NCBI GenBank assembly: GCA_016845105.1
Contig: JAERTF010000171.1
Location: 1-64,000 of the forward strand
Length of the DNA stretch: 64,000 nucleotides
Direction of reading: 5' to 3'
Source: Bacteroidota bacterium
Lineage (GTDB): Bacteria; Bacteroidota; Bacteroidia; Bacteroidales; F082
Below the pieces are notes generated by a model that ran no database searches, was not told where the DNA came from, and saw only the letters and a list, made by a program, of their open reading frames with translations. Below are positions 37,285 through 44,840 of the stretch, in pieces (position 1 is the first letter of the stretch; every line of letters begins with the position of its first letter). The translations under genes were made by a program, and so were the position numbers.

Positions 37285-38223
37285 TTACTTAAGGAAATCT
37301 ATGTTTCTTTTCAGACCCTTATACCTTGTTCTTGCTACTGCAGATCCCTTGAACAAACTATTGAATTGTATCTTGTTTAATTTGTTCCAGTTCGCCATTT
37401 TCATATCCAGTAAATCTTGTGAAGGATCAAATAATGGTTCGTTGTGTGGAGTTGAAAATCTATTCCAAGGACAAACATCCTGACATATGTCGCAACCAAA
37501 AATCCAATCTTGGAAACTTTCCTTTTGATTTAAGGGAAGATCATTATTGTATTCAATTGTTAAATAGGATAAACAACTACGGGCATCTACAAAATTTGTT
37601 TTAATTGCATTCGTTGGACATGCATCAATACAACTAGTGCAGTTTCCACAATAACTTTTTGGGTCTTTTTGTTCATTATAATTAAGCTCGATATCTAATA
37701 TTATATGTCCAATAAAGAAAAATGATCCACCTTTTTTATTAATTAATAATGTGTTTTTGCCAATAAAACCCAAACCACTTCTTTTAGCCCAGGCTCTGTC
37801 AAGCACTGGTGCTGAATCAACAAAAACTCTAGCGTTATTTACTTTTTCTTTGGCAACAATAAAATCTAGCAGAATCCTTAGTTTTTCCTTAATAACAAAA
37901 TGGTAATCAGTACCGTATGCGTATTTAGATATTTTGTAATTATCAGTATAATCAAGTTGTTTTTTTGGGAAGTAATTGTAAAGTACAGTAATCACCGAAT
38001 TTGCGTTTTCAACTAATTTTTGGGGATTATATCTTTTGTCTCTATTTCTTTCCAAATATGACATTTCTCCATTACAATCATTTTGTAACCAACTTTCCAT
38101 CTTGGCTTCCTCAATTGGGAGGTGTTCGGCTTTGGATATCCCACAATCGAAAAACCCTAAGTTTTTGGCCTTGGTTATTATAAGCTCACTTAGATGTTTT
38201 TTCCTTAAAGATTGAACAGGCAT
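37285..38223 (-). CDS. queG: Epoxyqueuosine reductase QueG
   Basis: Cobalamin- and iron-sulfur-dependent enzyme that makes the last step of queuosine synthesis in tRNA anticodons. Length is 312 aa from the ATG at 38221-38223 (MPVQSLRKKHL). Two 4Fe-4S motifs are visible, CGNCTSCIDACPTN and CDICQDVCPWN, with the catalytic-domain motif KRSGLGFIGKNTLLI. The frame is open further upstream but runs into ruvB, whose stop is 19 nt before this ATG, so the shorter start is preferred. Cotranscribed with ruvB. Confidence 0.95.
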   Translation of the reverse strand: MPVQSLRKKHLSELIITKAKNLGFFDCGISKAEHLPIEEAKMESWLQNDCNGEMSYLERNRDKRYNPQKLVENANSVITVLYNYFPKKQLDYTDNYKISKYAYGTDYHFVIKEKLRILLDFIVAKEKVNNARVFVDSAPVLDRAWAKRSGLGFIGKNTLLINKKGGSFFFIGHIILDIELNYNEQKDPKSYCGNCTSCIDACPTNAIKTNFVDARSCLSYLTIEYNNDLPLNQKESFQDWIFGCDICQDVCPWNRFSTPHNEPLFDPSQDLLDMKMANWNKLNKIQFNSLFKGSAVARTRYKGLKRNIDFLK

Positions 38224-38242
38224 TTTTAAAAAAAATAGATTG

Positions 38243-39265
38243 CTAGAATAATTTGCCTTGATCTGGGTTTTTAGTTTTCCCAAGATGATCATAGGCTCTT
38301 TGAGTAACTTCTCTTCCTCGTGGAGTTCTCATAATATAACCTTCTTGAATTAAAAAGGGTTCGTATACTTCTTCGATAGTATCTCTTTCTTCACCACAAG
38401 CTGTTGCGATAGTAGTTATTCCAACCGGACCTCCTTTAAATTTATCAATTATGGTTGAAAGGATCCTATTGTCCATTTCATCAAGTCCATTTTTATCAAC
38501 ATTAAGCGCCTTTAGTGAGTATTTTGAAATTTCAACATCAATATTACCATTACCAACAATTTGAGCGAAATCACGTACTCTGCGCAACAGCAGGTTTGCT
38601 ATTCGGGGTGTTCCCCTACTTCTACCAGCAATTTCATTTGCTGCATTGTTATTGATATTTACATTTAGTATCGATGCACTTCGTTTAATTATAGATGATA
38701 AGGTATTAATATCATAATACGAAAGTCGCGAATTTATGCCAAAACGTGATCGTAGAGGTGCAGTTAATAAACCTGATCGAGTGGTTGCTCCTATAAGTGT
38801 GAAAGGATTTAAAGTTATTTGAACTGATCTTGCATTTGGCCCGGTTTCGATCATAATATCGATTTTATAATCTTCCATTGCAGAGTAAAGGTACTCTTCT
38901 ACAATAGCACTAAGCCTATGAATTTCATCAATAAACAGTACATCATTCTCCTGTAAATTCGTAAGCAAGCCAGCTAGATCTCCGGGCTTGTCCAATACAG
39001 GACCTGATGTTGTAATTATGTTAACTCCAAGTTCATTGGAAATAATATATGACAATGTTGTTTTACCAAGTCCCGGAGGGCCATGCAATAGTACATGGTC
39101 GAGAGCATCTCCACGTTGTTTAGTAGCCTCAACAAAAACTTTAAGATTTTCGACAACACTTGGCTGCCCTACAAAATGATTAAAATTTGCTGGTCTAAGA
39201 GTATTCTCAATTTCCTTTTCAGAATGACTTAAATTGGATCCAGATGGATCAAGGTTTTCGTTCAT
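38243..39265 (-). CDS. ruvB: Holliday junction branch migration helicase RuvB
   Basis: AAA+ motor of 340 aa that drives branch migration with RuvA. Walker [10 protein letters not shown] is at residues 62-70 and Walker B FIDEIHRL follows. The RuvB-specific [19 protein letters not shown] stretch and the C-terminal winged helix ([33 protein letters not shown]) are complete. A -7 box at 39286-39293 leaves a leader of about 15 nt. queG follows 19 nt after the stop. ruvA is not in the window. Confidence 0.98.
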   Translation of the reverse strand: MNENLDPSGSNLSHSEKEIENTLRPANFNHFVGQPSVVENLKVFVEATKQRGDALDHVLLHGPPGLGKTTLSYIISNELGVNIITTSGPVLDKPGDLAGLLTNLQENDVLFIDEIHRLSAIVEEYLYSAMEDYKIDIMIETGPNARSVQITLNPFTLIGATTRSGLLTAPLRSRFGINSRLSYYDINTLSSIIKRSASILNVNINNNAANEIAGRSRGTPRIANLLLRRVRDFAQIVGNGNIDVEISKYSLKALNVDKNGLDEMDNRILSTIIDKFKGGPVGITTIATACGEERDTIEEVYEPFLIQEGYIMRTPRGREVTQRAYDHLGKTKNPDQGKLF

Positions 39266-39285
39266 TAATCAAACAATTTGTAAAA

Positions 39286-39293
39286 CAAAAGTA
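39286..39293 (-). promoter_or_regulatory. -7 box (TACTTTTG) for ruvB-queG
   Basis: Minus-strand TACTTTTG is an exact match 20 nt before the ruvB ATG. A minus-strand TTG lies 16 nt further upstream (39310-39312), slightly closer than a standard -33 element. Confidence 0.5.
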
Positions 39294-39489
39294 TATGAAA
39301 ATCAGATATCAACCATAATTTTGATGAATCTTGTTATTTAATTTTAGTATGCCGAATAACTATTTTTACCATTTTTGATTACTAAAAGATAATAGATTTA
39401 ACAATATTTTGTTATATTAGCACCATTGCATAACTAACGTGATAGCATTGATCTTTTGATTTATTGCTTTCATAAAACCTTTTAAAGTG

Positions 39490-40320
39490 ATGAAAACCAT
39501 ATTAGTAGCCATAGACTTTTCTAAGAATGCAGAACATGCCTTGCAATATGCTTTGATGTATGCTAGAAAATTAGATGCTAATGTTTATTTGATATGGATT
39601 GATAATTCATTTTCGGATGAAACTGTACTTGACACAATAAGCGGAGATTTAAGAATTGAGAAAAAAGCATACCTCAAAAACATAATTAGCTCTTACTCCG
39701 AACAGTTTGAAACTGGTAAAATAGAGGTAATTCTTGGCAAAGGAAGAGTATATCAGGAAATTGCTAAAGCAGCAGCTCAGTATAACGCCGACTTCATCTT
39801 TGCAGGAACCCATGGTGTATCAGGATATGAGCAGCATTGGATTGGTAGTAATACATATCGTATAGTTACACAAGCACCATGTCCTGTAGTAACCATTAGA
39901 AGTGGCTATAAGTTTAATACAACAATAAAGAATATATTATTGCCACTTGATAGTTCTCTTGAAACAAAGCAAAAACTGCCCACCATTTGTAATCTTGCAA
40001 TTAAATTTGGAGCAACCATACATCTTCTAGAGGTATACAATACTACAATTAGTTTAATTAGGAAGCGCATAGATAAATTTGGTGCTGAAGCAGTTAAATG
40101 CATGACTGATAAGAACGTTAATTATAAGATTGAAAAAATTGATGTAAAAAATGTCGCAGCATCAATTATAGATTATAGTATTAATAACGATATCGACCTT
40201 ATTGCAATAATGACTGATCAGGGAACAACAACAGCAAATAAATTTTTAGGCCCTTATTCTGAGCAACTAATAAATAACTCTACAATACCTGTATTAAGTG
40301 TGAGGGCAAAAGATTATTAA
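39490..40320 (+). CDS. Tandem universal stress protein (first copy)
   Basis: Protein of 276 aa with two UspA-like domains. The first (about 1-140) has MKTILVAIDFS and the nucleotide-binding pattern GTHGVSGYEQHWIGSNTYRI (GxxG-x9-GS), so it probably binds ATP. The second (about 148-276) keeps the fold pattern (NILLPLDSS ... PVLSVRAKDY) but replaces the glycine loop with TDQGTTTANKFLGPY. A GTG directly precedes the ATG at 39490; the ATG is preferred. It is followed 16 nt later by a SPOR protein gene and then a paralogous USP. Confidence 0.92.
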   Translation: MKTILVAIDFSKNAEHALQYALMYARKLDANVYLIWIDNSFSDETVLDTISGDLRIEKKAYLKNIISSYSEQFETGKIEVILGKGRVYQEIAKAAAQYNADFIFAGTHGVSGYEQHWIGSNTYRIVTQAPCPVVTIRSGYKFNTTIKNILLPLDSSLETKQKLPTICNLAIKFGATIHLLEVYNTTISLIRKRIDKFGAEAVKCMTDKNVNYKIEKIDVKNVAASIIDYSINNDIDLIAIMTDQGTTTANKFLGPYSEQLINNSTIPVLSVRAKDY

Positions 40321-40336
40321 AAAAACTATAACTTAC

Positions 40337-40777
40337 ATGAAAAAAATATTCGGTTTATTATTTATTTTCACTTTGCTATCAAGTAGCATAATGGCACAAA
40401 ACCCTACCGAAGGGAATGCTGTTGTTATTAGTGATGTCCGAATAGATTCTTTGGTACAATTACATATTGATCATAATACCAAGTTTCCAGTTTTTCAAGG
40501 TTATAGAATACAAATATTAATGGCTTCAGGCAATGATGCTCTTGATATAACGGAAGAAGCGAAATCTGAGTTTTTGGAAAAATATCCTGATATACCTGTA
40601 TATCTTACATTTGGAGAGCCTAATTATAGAGTAAGAGTAGGAGATTTTAGAACCCGACTTGAAGCAGAGAGGTTTCTGGAGAGGATTGATCGGAAGTACC
40701 CAGGAGCATGGGTTACACAGGATAATATCAATTTTCCTAATTTGTCAAAATTTAATAAAAACAGCAGTTATGAGTAA
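40337..40777 (+). CDS. Exported SPOR-domain protein
   Basis: Protein of 146 aa. A signal peptide is cleaved near residue 20 (IMA|QNP). Most of the mature chain is a SPOR domain (about 52-130: QGYRIQILMASG ... YRVRVGDFRTRLEAERFLERI). SPOR domains bind peptidoglycan glycan strands without stem peptides, typically at septa. The gene lies between two universal stress protein genes: 16 nt after the first, and overlapping the second by 8 nt (40770-40777), which suggests translational coupling. The link between USP and SPOR proteins is unexplained. Confidence 0.9.
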   Translation: MKKIFGLLFIFTLLSSSIMAQNPTEGNAVVISDVRIDSLVQLHIDHNTKFPVFQGYRIQILMASGNDALDITEEAKSEFLEKYPDIPVYLTFGEPNYRVRVGDFRTRLEAERFLERIDRKYPGAWVTQDNINFPNLSKFNKNSSYE

Positions 40778-41603
40778 GGTTATTTTAGTTGGAGTAGATT
40801 TTTCTGATTGTTCTGTTAATGCCCTGGAACATGCGATTACAATCGCAAGGAAAGCAAAAGCTGGTATTGCAATGGTTTGGATTAATCATCTTGATTATTC
40901 AAAGGAGATTTTTTCTGTTGAACCTCAAAACATTGAGAAAGAAGTTACAAAACGGTTTGAGGAACTCGTAAAGAAATACAAGTATCATTTGCACGGTGAA
41001 AAAATAGAGTACTTCATTAGAAAAGGAAAGGTTTATAAAGAAATGTGTTTAATGGCCAATGAAATTGACGCTTTTTTGGTTGTAATAGGAACACATGGTT
41101 CATCAGGTTTTGAAGAGTTTTGGATTGGAAGTAATGCAAATCGAATGGCTTCTGCATGCTCGAAACCAATTATTACCATACGTGGGGGTATTGATATCGG
41201 AACTGATTTGAAAAAGATTGTTTTACCTTTGGATAGCACCAAAATTACACGTCAAAAGCTTCCTCTTACTGCCCTTCTAGCTAAGTATTTTAATTCGGAG
41301 ATACATATTATTGGTCTGTTTACTACCACTTCGGATGACATTAGGTATAGAATTCGTAATTATGTAGCACAGGCTGAGGAATATTTGGAAGAGAATAAAA
41401 TTAGATATAAATCAGCATTTCTGGATACCAATAATATCACAGAAGAGACATTAAACTATGCTGAGAAAATAGGGGCTAATCTAATATCGATAATGACTGA
41501 ACAGGAAACAAGCACGGCTAATTTAATACTTGGACCCTACGCTGCACAAATGGTAAATCATTCACCGGTGCCTGTACTAAGTATACATGCAAGCAAATAC
41601 TAA
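40770..41603 (+). CDS. Tandem universal stress protein (second copy)
   Basis: Protein of 277 aa and a paralogue of the USP at 39490. The first domain has MSKVILVGVDFSDCSVNALEHA and GTHGSSGFEEFWIGSNANRM. The second is degenerate in its glycine loop (TEQETSTANLILGPYAAQM ... PVLSIHASKY), like the first copy. The ATG at 40770 overlaps the end of the SPOR gene. The frame runs further upstream but only as a shadow of that gene. A bidirectional terminator follows at 41617-41658. Confidence 0.92.
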   Translation: MSKVILVGVDFSDCSVNALEHAITIARKAKAGIAMVWINHLDYSKEIFSVEPQNIEKEVTKRFEELVKKYKYHLHGEKIEYFIRKGKVYKEMCLMANEIDAFLVVIGTHGSSGFEEFWIGSNANRMASACSKPIITIRGGIDIGTDLKKIVLPLDSTKITRQKLPLTALLAKYFNSEIHIIGLFTTTSDDIRYRIRNYVAQAEEYLEENKIRYKSAFLDTNNITEETLNYAEKIGANLISIMTEQETSTANLILGPYAAQMVNHSPVPVLSIHASKY

Positions 41604-41616
41604 TTTAAGTGATGTA

Positions 41617-41658
41617 AAAAAAAGGGTTATAAGAATCGATTCTTATAACCCTTTTTTT
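41617..41658. terminator. Perfect 42-bp palindrome, bidirectional terminator
   Basis: A palindrome centred between 41637 and 41638 (AAGAATCGATTCTT core) extends through GGGTTAT/ATAACCC arms to runs of seven A and seven T with no mismatch. It sits between the convergent USP and rng genes, 14 nt from the USP stop and reaching within 2 nt of the rng stop, so it can end transcription from both sides. Confidence 0.92.
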
Positions 41659-43207
41659 ATCGTTTGATAATATCACCATTTTTATTGAAAAAATGGAATT
41701 CCATTAGTTGATAATCTTTTACAGATTTTATCTTAATCCACTTGTGATATTTAAAGTACCATCGCATTTGGATCGACTTTAAACCTTTTGTTAGATACGC
41801 ACTTATATATGGATGAACAGAAAGTGTGAGGCTACTTTCATTTTGATCGTGAATTAGGTAGTTAAGATTATTCTCGATGTCATCTATAAGTATCATACTG
41901 GTTTTTATCTCTCCGGTTCCATTGCAAGTAGGACATTTCTCAAGTACAGGTACAATCATCTCAGGTCTTACCCTTTGGCGGGTAATTTGTACCAAACCAA
42001 ATTTACTTGGAGGAAGTATTGTGTGTTTCGCTCTGTCTTTCGACATTTCCTCAATAAGTCTCTGGTGTAGTGCCCTTCTGTTTTTAGCCTCATGTAAATC
42101 GATGAAATCAATTACAATAATACCACCCATATCTCTAAGGCGTAGCTGGCGAGCTACTTCTGTGGCAGCTTCCATATTTACCAAAAGAGCGTTTTCTTCT
42201 TGTGTATTTTCTTTATTTACACGATGCCCACTATTAATATCAATAACATGTAGAGCTTCAGTGTGTTCAATAACTAAGTAAACTCCACTTTTAATGGTAA
42301 CTGTTTTCCCAAAGGAGCTTCTCATTTGTTTTTCAATACCATATTGATCAAAAATGGATAGCTTACCTTTATATCTTTTTACAATATCTTTTTTGTCGGG
42401 GGCAATTGTGCTTATATAAGCTTTGGTTTCTTCAAAGAGATTTGGATCATTAACATGTATTGTGTTAAACGATTCGTTTAGTATATCTCTTAATATTTGG
42501 GAAGTTCGGTCAAGTTCAGATAGTACTTTTTGAGGAGGTTTAAGGTGGGATAATTTTTTGATTATACTTTCCCATTTTCCAGTAAGGTCACGGAGGTCTG
42601 CATCAAGTTCTGCTACTTTTTTGTTCTCAGCAACAGTTCGTATGATTATACCATAGTTATTAGGTAGGATGCTGGTAATTAAACGCTTCAATCTATTGCG
42701 CTCATCCTTACTTTTGATTTTTTGTGATATGGATATTTTATTGGAGAATGGAAGGAGTACCAAAAATCTTCCCGGAAAGGATATTTCGGTAGAAATACGT
42801 GGTCCTTTAGTTGAAATAGGTTCTTTTGCTATTTGTACCAATATCTGTTGTCCAGAAACGAGTACCTGATTAATCTTACCAGATTTTTCAATGTCTTTTT
42901 CTCTCTTTATTGCTGAGTGAGAAGTTAGGTTTGCCTTACCTAATACACCGAGTTTAACGTATTTGTTAAACGTTCTGATTTGTGGACCCAGATCAAGATA
43001 ATGCAAAAAAGCATCTTTCTCATATCCAACATCTACAAATGCTGCATTAAGGCCAGGCATTATTTTTTTAACCTTAGCAAGAAAAACATCACCAACAGTA
43101 AACTTATTGTTGATTTGTTCCTTATGTAATTCAACTAGATTTTTGTCCTCAAGTAGTGCTATGTTAACTTCCGATAAACTTGAATCAATGATTAATTCTC
43201 TGTTCAC
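41657..43207 (-). CDS. rng: Ribonuclease G (Rne/Rng family)
   Basis: Endoribonuclease of 516 aa for rRNA maturation and mRNA decay. An N-terminal S1 domain (about 38-125, GDVFLAKVKKIMPGLNAAFVDVG) is followed by the catalytic core with IDINSGH and GGIIVIDFIDL, which carry the metal-binding aspartates. The zinc-link CPTCNGTG and a C-terminal segment follow. No long RNase E-type scaffold tail is present. It is downstream of HU and the mS38-like gene, separated by a terminator and a repeat copy. Its own promoter is not evident. Confidence 0.95.
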   Translation of the reverse strand: MNRELIIDSSLSEVNIALLEDKNLVELHKEQINNKFTVGDVFLAKVKKIMPGLNAAFVDVGYEKDAFLHYLDLGPQIRTFNKYVKLGVLGKANLTSHSAIKREKDIEKSGKINQVLVSGQQILVQIAKEPISTKGPRISTEISFPGRFLVLLPFSNKISISQKIKSKDERNRLKRLITSILPNNYGIIIRTVAENKKVAELDADLRDLTGKWESIIKKLSHLKPPQKVLSELDRTSQILRDILNESFNTIHVNDPNLFEETKAYISTIAPDKKDIVKRYKGKLSIFDQYGIEKQMRSSFGKTVTIKSGVYLVIEHTEALHVIDINSGHRVNKENTQEENALLVNMEAATEVARQLRLRDMGGIIVIDFIDLHEAKNRRALHQRLIEEMSKDRAKHTILPPSKFGLVQITRQRVRPEMIVPVLEKCPTCNGTGEIKTSMILIDDIENNLNYLIHDQNESSLTLSVHPYISAYLTKGLKSIQMRWYFKYHKWIKIKSVKDYQLMEFHFFNKNGDIIKR

Positions 43208-43228
43208 ATCGTTTATTTTTAATTAATT

Positions 43229-43383
43229 AAATCAGTGAGACTATGATTTTGAAAATCATATAGTCGAACTGATCCCGAGCAATAGCGAGGGATCTCTTAT
43301 TGTAATATTCCCAGCATCTTTATGCAGATTAAAGAAATATAGATTCCTTTGAGATACCTCATCATCTTGTTGCGAAGGGGTTT
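43229..43383. repeat. Structured intergenic repeat, copy A
   Basis: Copy of a roughly 160-bp element found again at 44595-44759 in the same orientation. It opens with the inverted pair ATCAGTnnGACT ... AGTCnnACTGAT (43231-43273). A second stem follows, GATCCC (43271-43276) with GGGATC (43289-43294), and then a region matching copy B, with ATTCCC, TTGAGATAC and GTTT in order. It carries no gene. It lies between the mS38-like terminator and rng. Confidence 0.72.
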
Positions 43384-43444
43384 ATTTGAATTTGAAAGTT
43401 GACAGGACAAACTGTGTGGGTAAATTGGGGAGGAAGTGGAAAAC

Positions 43445-43476
43445 ATAGCACAAGGCTTCGAAAAGCCTTGTGCTAT
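43445..43476 (-). terminator. Hairpin terminator after the HU / mS38-like unit
   Basis: ATAGCACAAGGCTT (43445-43458) pairs perfectly with AAGCCTTGTGCTAT (43463-43476) around a CGAA loop. It lies 16 nt beyond the mS38-like stop on the minus strand and is followed there by GTTTT. The 14-bp perfect stem makes a terminator or 3'-stabilising role likely. Confidence 0.75.
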
Positions 43477-43492
43477 TTGCTAAAAGAAATTT

Positions 43493-43582
43493 TTATTTCT
43501 TCTTATGCCTGTTCTTCCTTAAACGCTTTTTACGTTTATGGGTTGCCATCTTGTGCCTTTTCCTCTTTTTTCCGTTTGGCAT
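43493..43582 (-). CDS. mS38/AURKAIP1-COX24-type small basic ribosomal protein
   Basis: Protein of 29 aa. It starts MPNGKKRKRHKMATHK and continues with RKKRLRKNRHKKK, more than half Lys or Arg. This is the pattern of the AURKAIP1/COX24-domain peptides of Bacteroidota, homologous to the mitochondrial small-subunit protein mS38, which binds rRNA near the decoding centre. It lies 30 nt downstream of the HU gene on the same strand, followed by a strong hairpin, so the pair is probably cotranscribed. Assignment rests on composition and pattern recognition. Confidence 0.85.
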   Translation of the reverse strand: MPNGKKRKRHKMATHKRKKRLRKNRHKKK

Positions 43583-43612
43583 AATAGTATTTTGTTAAAT
43601 GTTTAAATTAAA

Positions 43613-43891
43613 CTACTTAGCTTTAACTTCGTTAACGAAAGTTTTAGCTGGTTTAAAAGCAGGAATATTATGAGCTGGAATAATGATTGTAGTATTTTTT
43701 GAAATATTACGTCCAGTCTTTTCAGCTCTTTTCTTAATGATAAAACTACCAAAGCCTCTTAAATATACATTCTCGCCATTAACCATTGTGTCTTTTACGG
43801 TTTCCATGAAAGACTCTACTACTGCTTGTACAGCTACCTTTTCAACGCCAGTTTTATTGGCTATTTCAGTTACAATTTCTGCTTTTGTCAT
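43613..43891 (-). CDS. HU-family DNA-binding protein
   Basis: Nucleoid protein of 92 aa. The HU/IHF helical body (MTKAEIVTEIANKTGVEK) is followed by the beta-arm signature GFGSFIIKKRAEKTGRN and the arm end PAHNIPAFKPAKTFVNEV. It bends and coats DNA as a dimer. A -7 box at 43940-43947 leaves a leader of about 43 nt. The mS38-like gene follows 30 nt downstream. Whether it is an HU-beta homodimer or has a partner elsewhere cannot be told. Confidence 0.95.
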   Translation of the reverse strand: MTKAEIVTEIANKTGVEKVAVQAVVESFMETVKDTMVNGENVYLRGFGSFIIKKRAEKTGRNISKNTTIIIPAHNIPAFKPAKTFVNEVKAK

Positions 43892-43939
43892 CTCAATGAT
43901 ATTTTAAATGATTAAAAATTAGTTTCTTAGTTCGGGCAG

Positions 43940-43947
43940 CAAAAATA
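43940..43947 (-). promoter_or_regulatory. -7 box (TATTTTTG) for HU
   Basis: Minus-strand TATTTTTG followed by CTG is an exact match about 48 nt before the HU ATG, and is probably the promoter for the HU/mS38-like unit. Confidence 0.5.
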
Positions 43948-44080
43948 ATATAATTTTATTATTACGTGTATGTTTTTTTATTTTTTTTCTTTATAAAATG
44001 TTCTTTATTAGTAATTTCACTATCGTTCTAAGTAATGTTATTATAAATATGATATTTGTTTTCCATAAGTTTGGTTTTGA

Positions 44081-44112
44081 TTGCCTCTTTCTATGAAAAT
44101 TATCTAATTTTG
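44081..44112 (+). promoter_or_regulatory. Full Bacteroidota promoter for ssb (TTG-N21-TAATTTTG)
   Basis: TTG at 44081-44083 and TAATTTTG at 44105-44112 are separated by 21 nt, within the spacing reported for Bacteroidota promoters. The -7 box is 31 nt before the ssb ATG. It is the best two-part promoter I found in the window. Confidence 0.6.
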
Positions 44113-44143
44113 AATTCTGGAAATTTAAGATAAGAGTTAAAAA

Positions 44144-44596
44144 ATGGCAGGAATAAATAAAGTAATACTAATCGGACATATTGGGAAGGATCCTGATATA
44201 TTTACATTTGATGATGGTACAAAAAGAATTAGTTTTTCATTGGCAACAACCGAAAGTTATAGAGATAGATCAACAAATGAATGGAGAGATCAAACCGAGT
44301 GGCATAATATTGTTGGATACAGGTACCTTGCAGAAAAAAATGTTGCAAAGGGTGATATGATCTATGTTGAGGGGAAAATAAAAAACCGAAAATATACCGA
44401 CAGGGATGGAAATGACAGATATATTACTGAAATACAGGCAGAAAAGATTAATATGCTAGCACACCCAAGAGGTGCTGACAGTTCTGGAGAGTATTCGGGC
44501 AACAAGGCAGATAAGTCTGTAGTTACCAATACTGTTACTGATGTTAAAGAAACGGAAGAGATTAAGGAAACACCTGAGGATGACCTTCCATTCTAA
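44144..44596 (+). CDS. ssb: Single-stranded DNA-binding protein
   Basis: Protein of 150 aa with an N-terminal OB fold (about 4-110: GINKVILIGHIGKDPDIFTFDDGTKR ... EWHNIV ... VEGKIKNRKYTDRDGNDRYIT), a flexible acidic linker, and the conserved partner-binding tip EDDLPF. It coats ssDNA and recruits repair and replication proteins. It is transcribed from the promoter at 44081-44112. Repeat copy B begins at its stop codon. In many Bacteroidota mutY precedes ssb; it is absent here. Confidence 0.97.
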   Translation: MAGINKVILIGHIGKDPDIFTFDDGTKRISFSLATTESYRDRSTNEWRDQTEWHNIVGYRYLAEKNVAKGDMIYVEGKIKNRKYTDRDGNDRYITEIQAEKINMLAHPRGADSSGEYSGNKADKSVVTNTVTDVKETEEIKETPEDDLPF

Positions 44597-44759
44597 ATCA
44601 GTAAGACTTTGATTTCAGGAACGATAATGAACTTGTATTAACTAGTCGAACTGATCCTGAGCATAGGTGAAGGATCTCTTGGGTCTTATTCCCCGCAACT
44701 TGATGCGTATTGAAAAATAAAGCTTCCATTGAGATACATCGACCGATGCGAGGAGTTTC
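44595..44759. repeat. Structured intergenic repeat, copy B
   Basis: Second copy of the element at 43229-43383. It opens in the ssb stop codon with ATCAGTaaGACT and closes the first stem with AGTCgaACTGAT (44644-44655). The second stem is GATCCT (44653-44658) with AGGATC (44671-44676). Compared with copy A, both stem arms changed together (GATCCC/GGGATC to GATCCT/AGGATC), which preserves pairing. The downstream half matches copy A through TTGAGATAC to GTTT. The inner loop of the first stem differs in sequence and length. Confidence 0.72.
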
Positions 44760-44799
44760 ATTTTTCAGATTTTTGAGGAAAAAGCATTACTTTTCTTAG

Positions 44800-44807
44800 T
44801 AATTTTG
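44800..44807 (+). promoter_or_regulatory. -7 box (TAATTTTG) for gldE-gldD
   Basis: Exact TAnnTTTG match followed by CC, 34 nt before the TTG start of gldE and 41 nt beyond repeat copy B. It makes gldE-gldD a unit separate from ssb. Confidence 0.5.
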
Positions 44808-44840
44808 CCGAGGAGTATATTTTAATTTTAAAAAATCATT

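Noticed and set aside
40659-40769. N-terminal extension of the second USP
   Set aside because: It is an out-of-frame shadow of the SPOR gene; the conserved USP start MSKVILVGVDFS begins at 40770.
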